Under the pieces are notes generated by a model. The model saw nothing but the letters and a program-made list of their open reading frames with translations, was not told the origin of the DNA and searched no databases. Shown here in pieces: positions 33,802-42,703 of a stretch of DNA of 64,000 nt (position 1 is the stretch's first letter; each line of letters starts with the position of its first letter). Origin of the DNA: Acinetobacter pragensis (GTDB lineage Bacteria; Pseudomonadota; Gammaproteobacteria; Pseudomonadales; Moraxellaceae). The stretch is from contig NZ_LUAW01000015.1 of assembly GCF_001605895.1 (NCBI RefSeq), positions 97,193 through 161,192 on the forward strand, written 5' to 3'. Position numbers and translations under genes: made by a program.

Positions 33802-34114
33802 CTCATGGTTCCCTGTTTATTATTTTGGGATTTCCTGAATTCCACTGGAAACCCTCTGCAATAAGTTTAGGTGTTTTTTCACACAAAATAATCATTAAAT
33901 ATAGAAAAATTACATTGTAAGTATGATTTTTTTAAAGCGTATTAAAACTATTTTTTAAATAAATTAGTGCTTTATATTTTATGTTTATTCTAATGTTTCT
34001 ATAATTGTTTGATTTTTTAAAGAATAATTCTGGATAATCAATTGTTTAAAAAATAATCATTATTGATTTAATAATGTGATAATAATCACATTATTAAACT
34101 CTTGAAATTACAAA
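33802..34114. other. AT-rich intergenic region
   Basis: About 310 bases upstream of the OmpW gene and downstream of the alcohol dehydrogenase gene. It is very rich in A/T with no gene. It contains the 14-bp dyad at 34067-34098 and presumably the OmpW promoter; no clear -35/-10 pair stands out. Confidence 0.4.
34067..34098. repeat. perfect 14-bp AT-rich inverted repeat
   Basis: TTTAATAATGTGAT-AATA-ATCACATTATTAAA, just after the alcohol dehydrogenase stop codon on the minus strand. It could be a terminator without a GC stem or an operator. The half-site ATAATGTGAT loosely recalls a CRP/FNR-type site. Confidence 0.45.
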
Positions 34115-35275
34115 CTATTCATATATTGATGAATAAATATGCAATGCATCAGCTTTAGCTAAAATTTTAGGGTTGTTTTGCAGCAGGCGGGTTTGCAGCA
34201 TTGCATCGTCTGCAAGCTGTTCAAGCTTATTTTTAGGCACATTTAATTGACTCAGTTTCAAGGTTAACCCACTGTGGTCCAAATGGTTTTGCATATGATC
34301 AATAAATAAATCACATAGGCCATCTGTGCAGCCGTTACTGTAGGGGTCCAGCCATTGCATCAGTTCTGCGTAATGCTGCTTAGCTGCAGGCGCATTGAAT
34401 TTCATGACTTCTGTCAGCACCAGCGCATTGGTATGGCCATGCGACAGATGAAAATGACCGCCCAAAGGGTAAGCTAAAGCATGTACAGCGCCTACAGGCG
34501 CATTGGCAAAGGCTTGACCAGCCAGCATAGATCCTTCCAGCATATTTTGCCGGGCTTGCAAATCGGCTCCATCTTTGAGCACTAAAGGTAAATTTTTATT
34601 CAGCAGACGCAATGCCTGTTTAGCAAGCATATCGGCATAGGGATTCTTCTTGATTTTAGATGTATAGGCTTCTATGGCATGTACCATGGCATCAATGCCT
34701 GTTGCAGCCGTAATCTGCAGCGGCAAATTTTTGGTAAAACTGGCATCTAAAATGGCTGCATCGGCATACAGTACGGGGGAAACTATACCGGTTTTGGTTG
34801 TTTCGCCAGTCGTGACTATTGAGATTGGAGTAACTTCTGAGCCCGTTCCCGCAGTTGTTGGGATTAATATTAATGGCAGTCTTGGCCGTTTTGCATTGCC
34901 GACGCCGTATAAATCCTGCAGCTGCTGTGTTTGTTCAGAATGGCCTAAAACTGCAATGACTTTGGCTACATCCAGCGAACTGCCGCCGCCAAAACCGAGC
35001 ACTAAATCAATTTTTTCATCTTTGGCAAACTGTACGGCATCCAAGACTATATGTTCTGCAGGGTCTGCCTGCACATTGGAATAAATAACATAGGGCTGAC
35101 GCTGTGATTCCAGAATTTCTAAAATTGGCAAATGCAGCTGATGCTGGATCATGCCGGGGTCAGTTACCAGCAGCACCCGTTTAGGCTGAAATTCATTGAG
35201 CAGAGTTTTCAGTTCAAGAATTGAACCAAGTCCGGAAATAATGCTGCTGACGGTTTGAAACTGAAAATTACTCAT
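34115..35275 (-). CDS. iron-containing (group III) alcohol dehydrogenase
   Basis: A 386-residue NAD(P)-linked alcohol dehydrogenase of the iron-type family. The cofactor motif is GGGSSLDVAK (about 85-94), then PTTAGTGSEVTP. The metal ligands sit in GIDAMVHAIEAY (Asp and His) and in HALAYPLGGHFHLSHGHTNAL (two His). It is cytoplasmic and oxidises a primary alcohol or reduces the aldehyde; the substrate is unknown. The frame extends 21 codons upstream to 35338, but ATG at 35275 with AAGG gives the standard N-terminus. It is divergent from the LMW phosphatase gene, with a 117-base gap. Confidence 0.9.
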   Translation of the reverse strand: MSNFQFQTVSSIISGLGSILELKTLLNEFQPKRVLLVTDPGMIQHQLHLPILEILESQRQPYVIYSNVQADPAEHIVLDAVQFAKDEKIDLVLGFGGGSSLDVAKVIAVLGHSEQTQQLQDLYGVGNAKRPRLPLILIPTTAGTGSEVTPISIVTTGETTKTGIVSPVLYADAAILDASFTKNLPLQITAATGIDAMVHAIEAYTSKIKKNPYADMLAKQALRLLNKNLPLVLKDGADLQARQNMLEGSMLAGQAFANAPVGAVHALAYPLGGHFHLSHGHTNALVLTEVMKFNAPAAKQHYAELMQWLDPYSNGCTDGLCDLFIDHMQNHLDHSGLTLKLSQLNVPKNKLEQLADDAMLQTRLLQNNPKILAKADALHIYSSIYE

Positions 35276-35392
35276 GGCCTTATCCTTATTTTTTATACCT
35301 AAATGAACATTATTCTTGAGACTTGATATAGGATTCATCTGCTAAATAACTTAACATAAGATGCTTGAAATAGAAGTAGCATTGAGGTTGTT

Positions 35393-35926
35393 ATGTCATC
35401 CCAAACGCCCTATAAGGTGTTGTGTGTGTGTTTAGGCAATATTTGCCGTTCTCCGACCGCGGAGATTTTACTCAGACATTTTTGTGATGAAGCGAACCTG
35501 AATGTTGTCATCGATTCTGCTGGAACCAGCAATTATCATCCGGATAAAGCGCCTGACAGCCGCAGTCAGCTGCATGCAAAACAACGCGGCTATGATTTAT
35601 CAGCCTTGCGCGCCCGTCAGCTTATACTTCATGACTTTATCGAATTTGATTTAATTCTAGCGATGGATTATGAAAACTTGGACAATATTCAGCAGATGAT
35701 GGGGGATGCGCAGAAAGAGTTTGGCGCGTCACAAATTCGCGCCGCGGTTTCTTTGATGAGCCAGCACGATCCAAATTATCTGCAGCAGGAAGTGCCAGAC
35801 CCATATTATGGCGGTCAAGATGGATTTGAGCATGTGCTGAATCAATGTGAATCCAGCAGTCAGGCTTGGGTTGAGATATTTCAGAAACAATTTTCACCTC
35901 AGTTTAATCAGCAAGCGGAGCAATAA
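35393..35926 (+). CDS. low-molecular-weight protein tyrosine phosphatase
   Basis: A 177-residue LMW-PTP. The active-site loop is Cys13-LGNIC-Arg19-Ser20 (C-x5-R-S), and the general acid is Asp136 in VPDPYYGG. It removes phosphate from protein tyrosines or acts as an arginine phosphatase. It is longer than the typical 155 residues because of an extra segment near 95-120. No tyrosine kinase or capsule genes lie beside it, so this copy is not the capsule-type Wzb. GAGG precedes the start. murB follows after 10 bases, so the two form an operon. Confidence 0.92.
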   Translation: MSSQTPYKVLCVCLGNICRSPTAEILLRHFCDEANLNVVIDSAGTSNYHPDKAPDSRSQLHAKQRGYDLSALRARQLILHDFIEFDLILAMDYENLDNIQQMMGDAQKEFGASQIRAAVSLMSQHDPNYLQQEVPDPYYGGQDGFEHVLNQCESSSQAWVEIFQKQFSPQFNQQAEQ

Positions 35927-35936
35927 GGTTTAAGTC

Positions 35937-36965
35937 ATGAATATTCAAACGCAAGTACAGCTTAAGCCTTTTAATACGCTCAGTTTAGATTCAGTCGCAT
36001 CACATTACGTCAAAATTCAAAGCGCGGATGATTTGCCCAAAGCGATTGATTACGCTAAAAAGCAGGGTCTGAACCTGCTGATTTTATCTGGCGGCAGCAA
36101 TATGCTTTTGCCTGAACAGATACATGCGCTTGTTTTACATATGGATATTCAGGGCATTGAGGTCACGGCAGAAGATGCTGTAGATGCTGCAGTCCGTATT
36201 GGCGCTGGTCAGATTTGGCATGATTTTGTTTTGTGGACAACAGCGCAAAGTCTGTTTGGCCTGCAAAATCTAGCGTTAATTCCAGGCTTGGTCGGTGCAT
36301 CTCCGGTGCAGAATATTGGCGCTTACGGCGTAGAAGCAGGTGAATTTATTCAGTCGGTGCATGTGTATGACCGTTATGAAAAATGCTTTGCAGATATCGA
36401 TGCATCAGATTGTAAATTCAGTTACCGCCACAGCATTTTTAAAGATGATCCTAACCGCTATATCATTACGCATGTCACTTTTAAATTGCTGAAATCTGCG
36501 GATTTAAAACTGAATTATGGCGATCTGAAAACAGCTGTGGGAGATAACTTGACGGCGGAAAACTTACAGAATCAAGTTATCCAGATTCGGCAAAGTAAAT
36601 TGCCGGACCCGAAAGAATATCCGAATGTCGGCAGCTTCTTTAAAAACCCGCTTATCAGTCAAAATGAATATGACCAAATTGCGCTTAAATTTCCGAATTT
36701 GCCCCATTATCCTCAGCCAAATCATCAGGTTAAAATTGCGGCGGGCTGGCTGATTGATCAGGCGGGCTGGAAGGGCAAAAAATTGGAGATGGTAGGCATG
36801 TTCCATAAGCAGGCGCTGGTTTTGGTGAACTATGATAATGCGGCATTGCATCATGTGCGTGCAGCTTATCAAGCGGTGCAGCAGGCTGTGTTTGCAAAAT
36901 TTAATATTGCTTTGGAGCCAGAACCTGTACAGTTTGATCAGGATGGGTTGATTTGCTCACATTAA
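35937..36965 (+). CDS. murB: UDP-N-acetylenolpyruvoylglucosamine reductase
   Basis: A 342-residue MurB (type I), the FAD enzyme that makes UDP-N-acetylmuramate with NADPH in peptidoglycan synthesis. FAD-binding motifs: [12 protein letters not shown] (48-59), and [17 protein letters not shown] (115-131). The catalytic proton donor is Ser233 in NVGSFFKNP and the terminal Glu lies in [12 protein letters not shown] lies before the start. It sits in a four-gene run: phosphatase, murB, DUF218 protein and lysophospholipase-like hydrolase, with gaps of 10, 19 and -1 bases. Confidence 0.95.
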   Translation: MNIQTQVQLKPFNTLSLDSVASHYVKIQSADDLPKAIDYAKKQGLNLLILSGGSNMLLPEQIHALVLHMDIQGIEVTAEDAVDAAVRIGAGQIWHDFVLWTTAQSLFGLQNLALIPGLVGASPVQNIGAYGVEAGEFIQSVHVYDRYEKCFADIDASDCKFSYRHSIFKDDPNRYIITHVTFKLLKSADLKLNYGDLKTAVGDNLTAENLQNQVIQIRQSKLPDPKEYPNVGSFFKNPLISQNEYDQIALKFPNLPHYPQPNHQVKIAAGWLIDQAGWKGKKLEMVGMFHKQALVLVNYDNAALHHVRAAYQAVQQAVFAKFNIALEPEPVQFDQDGLICSH

Positions 36966-36984
36966 AATGGCGTCAGGACAAAAC

Positions 36985-38115
36985 ATGAAGAAAAAAACGT
37001 ATTGGATGGTTCGATTGGTGCAAATAGCCGCTGTGCTGTTTGCGCTATTGGCCTGTCTGATGGTTTTTATCTATACGCCGTTTTATTCGCAGCTGATTGT
37101 CAAAGGGCTGAACTATTTTGTTCCTGTAGAGGTGAATGAAGTGGCTGCCAAAAGTCAGAAACAGGCGTCGCTGAGCGATCAGGACAGTTATGAACCGGGT
37201 TCTGATATGTGGATTGCACGTCAAGCGTATTTAAAAGTAATGGAAGAGGCAATTCAGTCAGATAACTCTCAAAATCTGACTTTGATTCAAGCGCGCTACA
37301 AAGAGCTTCAGAAGATCATTGAAGAAGATCAGCAAAGGGAAGCGGATGAAAAAGAGATTCCAGCTGTGCCTTTGCTGGCGGGCCCTGCGGCCTCTGAAGC
37401 CAGCATGGAAGATGCGCCGAATCCAGCGCAAAAAGTGAAAGATCTTTTGGAGCTGAACAGTTCTGAAAATAAAGAACTGATGGCGCAATATATAGATTTT
37501 CTCAAAACCCATAAGATTGAACAGGCGGCATCAGAACCGGTTGATGAGCAAATTTTTAAAGACATTGCTTTAATACAGGATCAAAATAAGCAGAAAAAAG
37601 ATACTAAATCAGAACCTTATGCCATTATTGTGCTGGGCGGCGGTTTAACTTTAGATAAAAATGGCAAAGACATTATTGTAAATAATTATACGCGGTTGCG
37701 TTTGGAAACCACGCTGGCGGTAGAAAAGCAATACCAGCTGCCTATTGTGCTGAGCGGGGTAGAAGCGCCGTATATGCAGAGCTGGTTAAAGCAGCATAAT
37801 GTGGATGCAAAATTATTGGAAGACCGAAGCATGAACACATGTGAAAACACGCGGTTCAGTTCATTGCTTTTGCAGAAAAAAGGCGGTGCGCCAACAGTTA
37901 TTTTAATTACTGACCGTTACCATATGCCGCGTACGCGCCGTCTGTTTGCTTTGAATGGTATTGAGACTATTCCTATAGAAGCGCCAATGCCGTCTGTAAT
38001 GACAAGCTGGCAGCCAAGTGAAAAAAATTATGACCATAGCCGCCGCGCGAATTATGAAATGCTGGCAACCATGCGTGATATGTGGTTTGGCACTGAATGC
38101 CGAGAGGTGCCTTAA
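36985..38115 (+). CDS. DUF218/SanA-YdcF-family envelope protein
   Basis: A 376-residue protein with one N-terminal transmembrane anchor (about 7-28), a long acidic, helical middle part (50-195) and a C-terminal DUF218 domain (about 213-355). The domain motifs are AIIVLGGGLTLD, LPIVLSGVEAP, EDRSMNTCENTRFS and ILITDRYHMPRTRRLF. ElyC, SanA and YdcF of this family act in envelope integrity. The linker between the anchor and the domain is unusually long. The ATG at 36985 has AGGAC before it and is preferred over 36967. The last base overlaps the next start (TAATG). Confidence 0.85.
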   Translation: MKKKTYWMVRLVQIAAVLFALLACLMVFIYTPFYSQLIVKGLNYFVPVEVNEVAAKSQKQASLSDQDSYEPGSDMWIARQAYLKVMEEAIQSDNSQNLTLIQARYKELQKIIEEDQQREADEKEIPAVPLLAGPAASEASMEDAPNPAQKVKDLLELNSSENKELMAQYIDFLKTHKIEQAASEPVDEQIFKDIALIQDQNKQKKDTKSEPYAIIVLGGGLTLDKNGKDIIVNNYTRLRLETTLAVEKQYQLPIVLSGVEAPYMQSWLKQHNVDAKLLEDRSMNTCENTRFSSLLLQKKGGAPTVILITDRYHMPRTRRLFALNGIETIPIEAPMPSVMTSWQPSEKNYDHSRRANYEMLATMRDMWFGTECREVP

Positions 38116-39155
38116 TGGCTGATATTCCTTTTTTGAATCCGACAATTTTAAAACAGCTGGATCTTCCTGTTCCTAGCCGGGAAACCACGCCTTTGCTGTT
38201 AGAGCAGCTGAATCTTAATCAGCCTTATGCGCCGTCTCTGGAAATTCAGTCTTACCGGCGGCTGTATGCTTTGGACAGCTTGAACTGCGAGCATTGGCAA
38301 GGCTATATCGAAATGCCATTGTTCAAACTGCATGTGCAGATTTTTCAACCTAAATTGAATTCCCCTCAAGATAAAGTAAGGGGCACTGTATTTTTACTGC
38401 ATGGCTATTTAGAGCATAGCGGTATCTATCAGCCGATTATCCGTGAAATTTTAGAGCAGGGCTTCAGTGTCCTGACCTATGATTTGCCGGGGCATGGCCT
38501 GAGCAATGGTTCGCCTGCCAGTATTCAAAATTTTGATCATTATCAGCAAGTGCTGCATGCAGTTTATCAATATGTACATCTTGCAGATCAGCTGCCTCAG
38601 CCTTGGCTGGGCATTGGCCAAAGTACAGGCGGGGCTATTTGGCTGCATCATTTGCTGGAGTTTGCAGAACGCCGTGAAAATCCATATGTGAATCGCGTAC
38701 TATTGCTCTCACCATTAATCCGTCCAGCCAAGTCGGCATGGTGGCATAATTCTGTTGGCTTGGGCATCATCCGTAGAATCAAGCGTGAAGTGCCGCGGCA
38801 TTTTAGACGCAATAATCATAATCCGGAGTTTTTACGCTTTGTGCGTTTAAAAGATCCGCTGCAGCCGAGAATGATGGGGATGGACTGGATTTTGGCCATG
38901 TCTAAGTGGATGCAGGAAATGGAAGAACGGCCAGCTTGCCGTATACCTGTGTGGCTGGCGCAAGGAGCGCAAGACCAGACTGTAGACTGGCGTTATAATA
39001 TTGAATTTATCCGCAGGAAATTTCGCCTGCAGACCTTATTGATGCTTGAAGAAGGCTCTCATCAGCTGATTAATGAGCGGGCAGACATCCGAGCGGCATT
39101 GACGGGACTAATTCCAGCGTTTCTGCATGCACAGAGCGGGAAAGGCTATTATTGA
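38115..39155 (+). CDS. alpha/beta hydrolase, lysophospholipase-like (PldB)
   Basis: A 346-residue alpha/beta hydrolase of the PldB/monoglyceride lipase group. The oxyanion motif FLLHGYLEHSGIYQ (93-106) and TYDLPGHGLSNG (121-132) lead to the nucleophile Ser170 in GIGQSTGG. The acid and base would be the Asp in GAQDQTVD and the His in EGSHQLINE near the C-terminus. It has no signal peptide. The start at 38115 overlaps the previous stop and has GAGAGG upstream. Together with the DUF218 protein and murB it forms an envelope-maintenance operon, by inference. Confidence 0.9.
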   Translation: MADIPFLNPTILKQLDLPVPSRETTPLLLEQLNLNQPYAPSLEIQSYRRLYALDSLNCEHWQGYIEMPLFKLHVQIFQPKLNSPQDKVRGTVFLLHGYLEHSGIYQPIIREILEQGFSVLTYDLPGHGLSNGSPASIQNFDHYQQVLHAVYQYVHLADQLPQPWLGIGQSTGGAIWLHHLLEFAERRENPYVNRVLLLSPLIRPAKSAWWHNSVGLGIIRRIKREVPRHFRRNNHNPEFLRFVRLKDPLQPRMMGMDWILAMSKWMQEMEERPACRIPVWLAQGAQDQTVDWRYNIEFIRRKFRLQTLLMLEEGSHQLINERADIRAALTGLIPAFLHAQSGKGYY

Positions 39156-39191
39156 TGGTCTGCCGATTCAAGAAATGAAATGACTTTCAAT

Positions 39192-39219
39192 AAAAAAGCA
39201 GCCTATTGGCTGCTTTTTT
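39192..39219. terminator. bidirectional terminator
   Basis: AAAAAAGCAGCC-TATT-GGCTGCTTTTTT, a perfect 12-bp stem with A- and T-runs. It serves both the hydrolase gene and the convergent glutamate-synthase-like gene. Confidence 0.9.
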
Positions 39220-39228
39220 ATTGCTGGA

Positions 39229-40899
39229 TTAAAATTTATCGGCAGAGGCTAAATTCCACATGCGGAAATAAAAGTTTTCTTCATCTTTATTTTCGCAATG
39301 CAGCAGTTCACCGGGATTCAGCCAAAAATGCAGCTGAGCATAGTTTTTGATCTCGCGGTCATTGATCCGCTGCGCCAAATGATGCGCTTTAATGTCGGCA
39401 GGGTGCAGTAAGCCAGCAGAGGCGATGAGCTCAGACAAACCGTGCATGGTATTGCGGTGGAAGTTGAATACGCGCATTGACTTTGACGGGATATCAATTG
39501 CTTTTTGCCGGTCTTTATCTTGCGTGGCGACACCGACAGGGCATTGATTGGTATGGCAGCTCTGCGCTTGAATGCAGCCGACAGCGAACATAAAGCCGCG
39601 CGCAGAGTTTACCCAGTCTGCACCAATTGCCATGGTGCTGGCAATATCAAAAGCGCTGATGATCTTGCCGCTGGCGCCGACTTTTATCTGGTCGCGCAAG
39701 CCTGCTCCAACTAGGGTGTTGTGTACAAACAGCAGACCTTCACGCAACGGTGTGCCGACATGATTGATCAATTCAATGGGTGCTGCGCCAGTGCCGCCTT
39801 CAGATCCGTCAACCACAATAAAATCAGGTACAATTTTGGTGATAAGCATGGCTTTTACAATGCTCATAAATTGCCAAGGCTGACCGATGCAAAGTTTAAA
39901 CCCGACAGGTTTTCCTAAGGACAGTTCGCGCAGCTGCTGAATGAAATGCATCATTTCAATCGGATTGCTGAAAGCGGAATGGCTGGAAGGTGAAATACAG
40001 TCATGTTCACGGCTGACACCGCGGATCTGTGCTATTTCTGCAGAAATCTTATTTTTAGGCAAAATGCCGCCATGGCCCGGTTTTGCACCTTGCGACATTT
40101 TAATTTCAATCATTTTAACCTGCGGCAGTTTTGCTTGTTCAGCGAAACGTACAGGGTCAAATTGGCCATCGAGGGTGCGGCAGCCGAAATAGCCGCTGCC
40201 CAATTCCCAAACAATATCTCCGCCATGTTCTAAATGGTATGGGCTGATGCTGCCTTCGCCGGTATCATGATAAAAATTTCCCAGTTTGGCGCCTTTGTTT
40301 AAAGCGCGGATTGCATTGGCGCTTAAACTGCCAAAACTCATTGCGGAAATATTGAAAATAGATGCGCTGTATGGCTGACTGCATTGAGCGTTCCCAATGG
40401 TGATGCGGAATGTGTCCGTATTTGCAGGCGGGCAAGGGGTAATTGAATGGGTCATGAAGCGGTAATCTTCCTGATACACATCAATAATAGAACCAAAAGG
40501 CTTATCTGCATTTTCATTCTTTGCACGCTGATAAACCAGACTGCGCTGCATACGTGAAAATGGCAGGGCATCCTGATCGGATTCTATGAAATATTGACGG
40601 ATTTCAGGGCGGAATTCTTCAAAGATAAAGCGGAAATGCCCCATGATCGGATAGTTTTTTAAGATGGAATGTTTGTTTTGCAGTAAATCATATAAACCCA
40701 AAAGGCTGAGCAGTGCCGTAATCAGCCAAATGCTGTTCAGCAATGTTTCAGGGATGAAATAATGAATGTAGCGCGGTTCATAGCCAATATGAAAAAGGGT
40801 AATGAGCAAGGCAATAAATATGCAGGCAAACCAAATAGAATGGCGTGAAAAAAAAGTATTCAGCAATTTATGGCGTATGGCTTGTGAGTTATCTGGCAT
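39229..40899 (-). CDS. membrane-anchored FMN-binding glutamate-synthase-like protein
   Basis: A 556-residue protein of the archaeal-type/GltB-like FMN-binding family. Two transmembrane helices near the N-terminus (about 21-40 and 52-70) are followed by a (beta/alpha)8 barrel. Features of the barrel are FNISAMSFGSLSANAIRALNKGA, the FMN site VVDGSEGGTGAAP, and a Cys set (CIQAQSCHTNQCPVGVAT) that binds an iron-sulfur cluster in glutamate synthases. It lacks the glutaminase domain, so it probably does not make glutamate from glutamine. The function of this stand-alone family is not settled. AGGAAG lies before the start. Confidence 0.88.
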   Translation of the reverse strand: MPDNSQAIRHKLLNTFFSRHSIWFACIFIALLITLFHIGYEPRYIHYFIPETLLNSIWLITALLSLLGLYDLLQNKHSILKNYPIMGHFRFIFEEFRPEIRQYFIESDQDALPFSRMQRSLVYQRAKNENADKPFGSIIDVYQEDYRFMTHSITPCPPANTDTFRITIGNAQCSQPYSASIFNISAMSFGSLSANAIRALNKGAKLGNFYHDTGEGSISPYHLEHGGDIVWELGSGYFGCRTLDGQFDPVRFAEQAKLPQVKMIEIKMSQGAKPGHGGILPKNKISAEIAQIRGVSREHDCISPSSHSAFSNPIEMMHFIQQLRELSLGKPVGFKLCIGQPWQFMSIVKAMLITKIVPDFIVVDGSEGGTGAAPIELINHVGTPLREGLLFVHNTLVGAGLRDQIKVGASGKIISAFDIASTMAIGADWVNSARGFMFAVGCIQAQSCHTNQCPVGVATQDKDRQKAIDIPSKSMRVFNFHRNTMHGLSELIASAGLLHPADIKAHHLAQRINDREIKNYAQLHFWLNPGELLHCENKDEENFYFRMWNLASADKF

Positions 40900-41172
40900 T
40901 ATGCTGTGTTCTTCCTGAATGCTGATGATCAGACTATAAATGTGTCAAGATAAAAAATGAAGCAGAAGCATTCACTTGTTAACGCATTGCAGCAATTCTC
41001 AAAGTATTGAGGCTGTTAATAAGGGCAGATTCGGCCAATTTTGTGTTCAACCTGTATAAGTAAATGAGAGAATCAGCTAAAAATAATAAGAGATATAGAA
41101 TGCAAATCTTATGATTTCACATCTCGAAAGAAAAGTCCTAAATTAAAAGGACATTCACAGCAAGAGGGTTAA

Positions 41173-41336
41173 ATGATGACTAAAAAATCCATACGCTATA
41201 ATCATGCAGAATTGGCTTGCCGATGTATGCGCTGAGTATGGCGGCTGAGATAGGCATGCAGCATTTAGTGCGGGCACAGGCATTGCATGCTGCATATTAC
41301 AGGGCACCTAGCAAAAAAATCACAAAAATATTCTAA
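41173..41336 (+). other. possible broken or overlapping small ORFs
   Basis: A 20-codon frame (MMTKKSIRYNHAELACRCMR, 41173-41235) has AGAGGG just upstream. In another frame, 41223-41336 encodes 37 residues with a helix-like pattern (MAAEIGMQHLVRAQALHAAYY). Read together through a frameshift they would make one small protein of about 54 residues. I do not recognise a family. The following terminator supports real transcription. Confidence 0.35.
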
Positions 41337-41344
41337 AAAATTAT

Positions 41345-41373
41345 AGTCCCGTATTGTTGGGACTTTTCTTTTT
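41345..41373 (+). terminator. Rho-independent terminator, orphan
   Basis: AGTCCC-N8-GGGACT followed by TTTCTTTTT. It lies on the plus strand, where no annotated gene precedes it, and inside the tail-to-terminator space of the WYL gene. Confidence 0.7.
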
Positions 41374-41464
41374 GCAATTCATGCTTAGTTTTAAAGCGCA
41401 TGATTTTTATAGATGGATGCATCTCAAAATTTGCTGTAGGCATTTGGCTGAATATAGCCTGTCT

Positions 41465-42466
41465 TTATGCAGGCTCTATTTGATTGACAGCATTGGAAAC
41501 TTCGGCAGGTTCAATCTTAACAATGCGCTTGCCAAAGCTGCGGAGCCACCAGACCAGCTGCGAAGTATAAGGTACATCTGCGGATACGAGGCTGAAACCG
41601 TCTTCCAGTTTTTCAATGGTTTGGTCTTTGCTGAGTTGTGTTTCCTCAAAATAGTAAGCTTCCTGATCTTTCATGAGCAGTTTGAGATGGACATTCTCAG
41701 TTGGCTTGCTGAAGTCAACACGGAAGCCGAGCGCGCCTGATTCAATATAGGCATCAATATCAAAATTGACTGGATGCAGTGCACGGGAATTAAGCACAGA
41801 GGCAAATTTAAAGCGGTGCAGGGCAAAGGTCTGAATATCGGTTTTATCATGGCGCGTGCAGACCAGATAAATGATTGCGCCCTTTTGCACCAGTGCTAGC
41901 GGGTTCAAAATATAGGTTTTTTCTTCGCTTGCTGGGCCGCGGCCTTGATAAATGCATTCTAATTGCTTGTCCTGCAGCAAGCCTTCGTAAATCGCTTGCT
42001 GAGCAGGTTTCTCAACCAATGGCGGAATTAAGGGCTGTGTAGCCGGAACAATGCGTACACGGTTAATCCATTGGCGTACATTATTTTGGGTTGAAAGGCT
42101 GTGTCTGGCTAAATCAAACCAAGGATTCATTTCTTCAATCAGGCTGGGCGGCAGCAAATGTTTCAGATGCTCTTCCACCATCATGAACGTGACGGCCTGC
42201 GAGCTGGTCATATGCGGCAAGCTTTGAATAGGAGCATCAGAACGCCAGCGCCAGCCTTGAGGGGATGTTTTACTGCTTTCAATCGGAAAGCGCTGCGAGA
42301 TTTGATTCAAATCACGCTGAATGGTGCGCAGGCTGATGTCGATGCCCTCACGAATTAAAATTTCCTGCAGCTCACGCGTACCCATCCACTTGCCAGCGGA
42401 GAGCCGTGAAAGAATTTGCCACTGCCGGTAGAGGCTATTCGATGTTTCTTTTTCTTGTGAGGACAT
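41465..42466 (-). CDS. WYL-domain transcriptional regulator
   Basis: A 333-residue regulator. The N-terminal winged helix-turn-helix (about 12-65, RQWQILSRLSAGKWMGTRELQEILIREGIDISLRTIQRDLNQI) is of DeoR type. The WYL domain covers about 150-230, with RIVPATQPLIPP, a conserved central strand (AIIYLVCTRHDKTD) and TFALHRFKFASVL. WYL domains bind nucleic acid or nucleotide-like ligands and are common in regulators near defence or modification systems. It is divergent from the ATP-grasp/proteasome-like cluster, with a 237-base gap, and is the natural candidate for its control. ATG at 42466 is preferred over TTG at 42472. Confidence 0.88.
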   Translation of the reverse strand: MSSQEKETSNSLYRQWQILSRLSAGKWMGTRELQEILIREGIDISLRTIQRDLNQISQRFPIESSKTSPQGWRWRSDAPIQSLPHMTSSQAVTFMMVEEHLKHLLPPSLIEEMNPWFDLARHSLSTQNNVRQWINRVRIVPATQPLIPPLVEKPAQQAIYEGLLQDKQLECIYQGRGPASEEKTYILNPLALVQKGAIIYLVCTRHDKTDIQTFALHRFKFASVLNSRALHPVNFDIDAYIESGALGFRVDFSKPTENVHLKLLMKDQEAYYFEETQLSKDQTIEKLEDGFSLVSADVPYTSQLVWWLRSFGKRIVKIEPAEVSNAVNQIEPA

Positions 42467-42703
42467 AATCAATGAAAGTGCTTGGGTAATTTAAAAAATA
42501 ATCGATATACACAATATGAAATCTATAAATCAAGCGCAAGTGTTTCACCGAATTTTGCATCTATATTTTGAAACATGTTGGTACAGCAATGCACTTGAAG
42601 TACAGATTGTTTTGGTGAGTAAATAAGAAAATAGCTGATTGCGTTGAATGGCATGCTATTTGCTTTGTTTTGATTACAATAGATAACAATGAACGAGGTT
42701 TGT

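Larger units (their letters stand above)
40900..41464. other. intergenic region with a short transcript candidate
   Basis: About 565 bases between the divergently oriented start of the glutamate-synthase-like gene and the end of the WYL gene. It holds no long gene. A hairpin GTCCT/AGGAC at 41135-41152, small frames between 41173 and 41336 and a clear plus-strand terminator at 41345-41373 suggest that a short transcript runs here. Confidence 0.45.
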
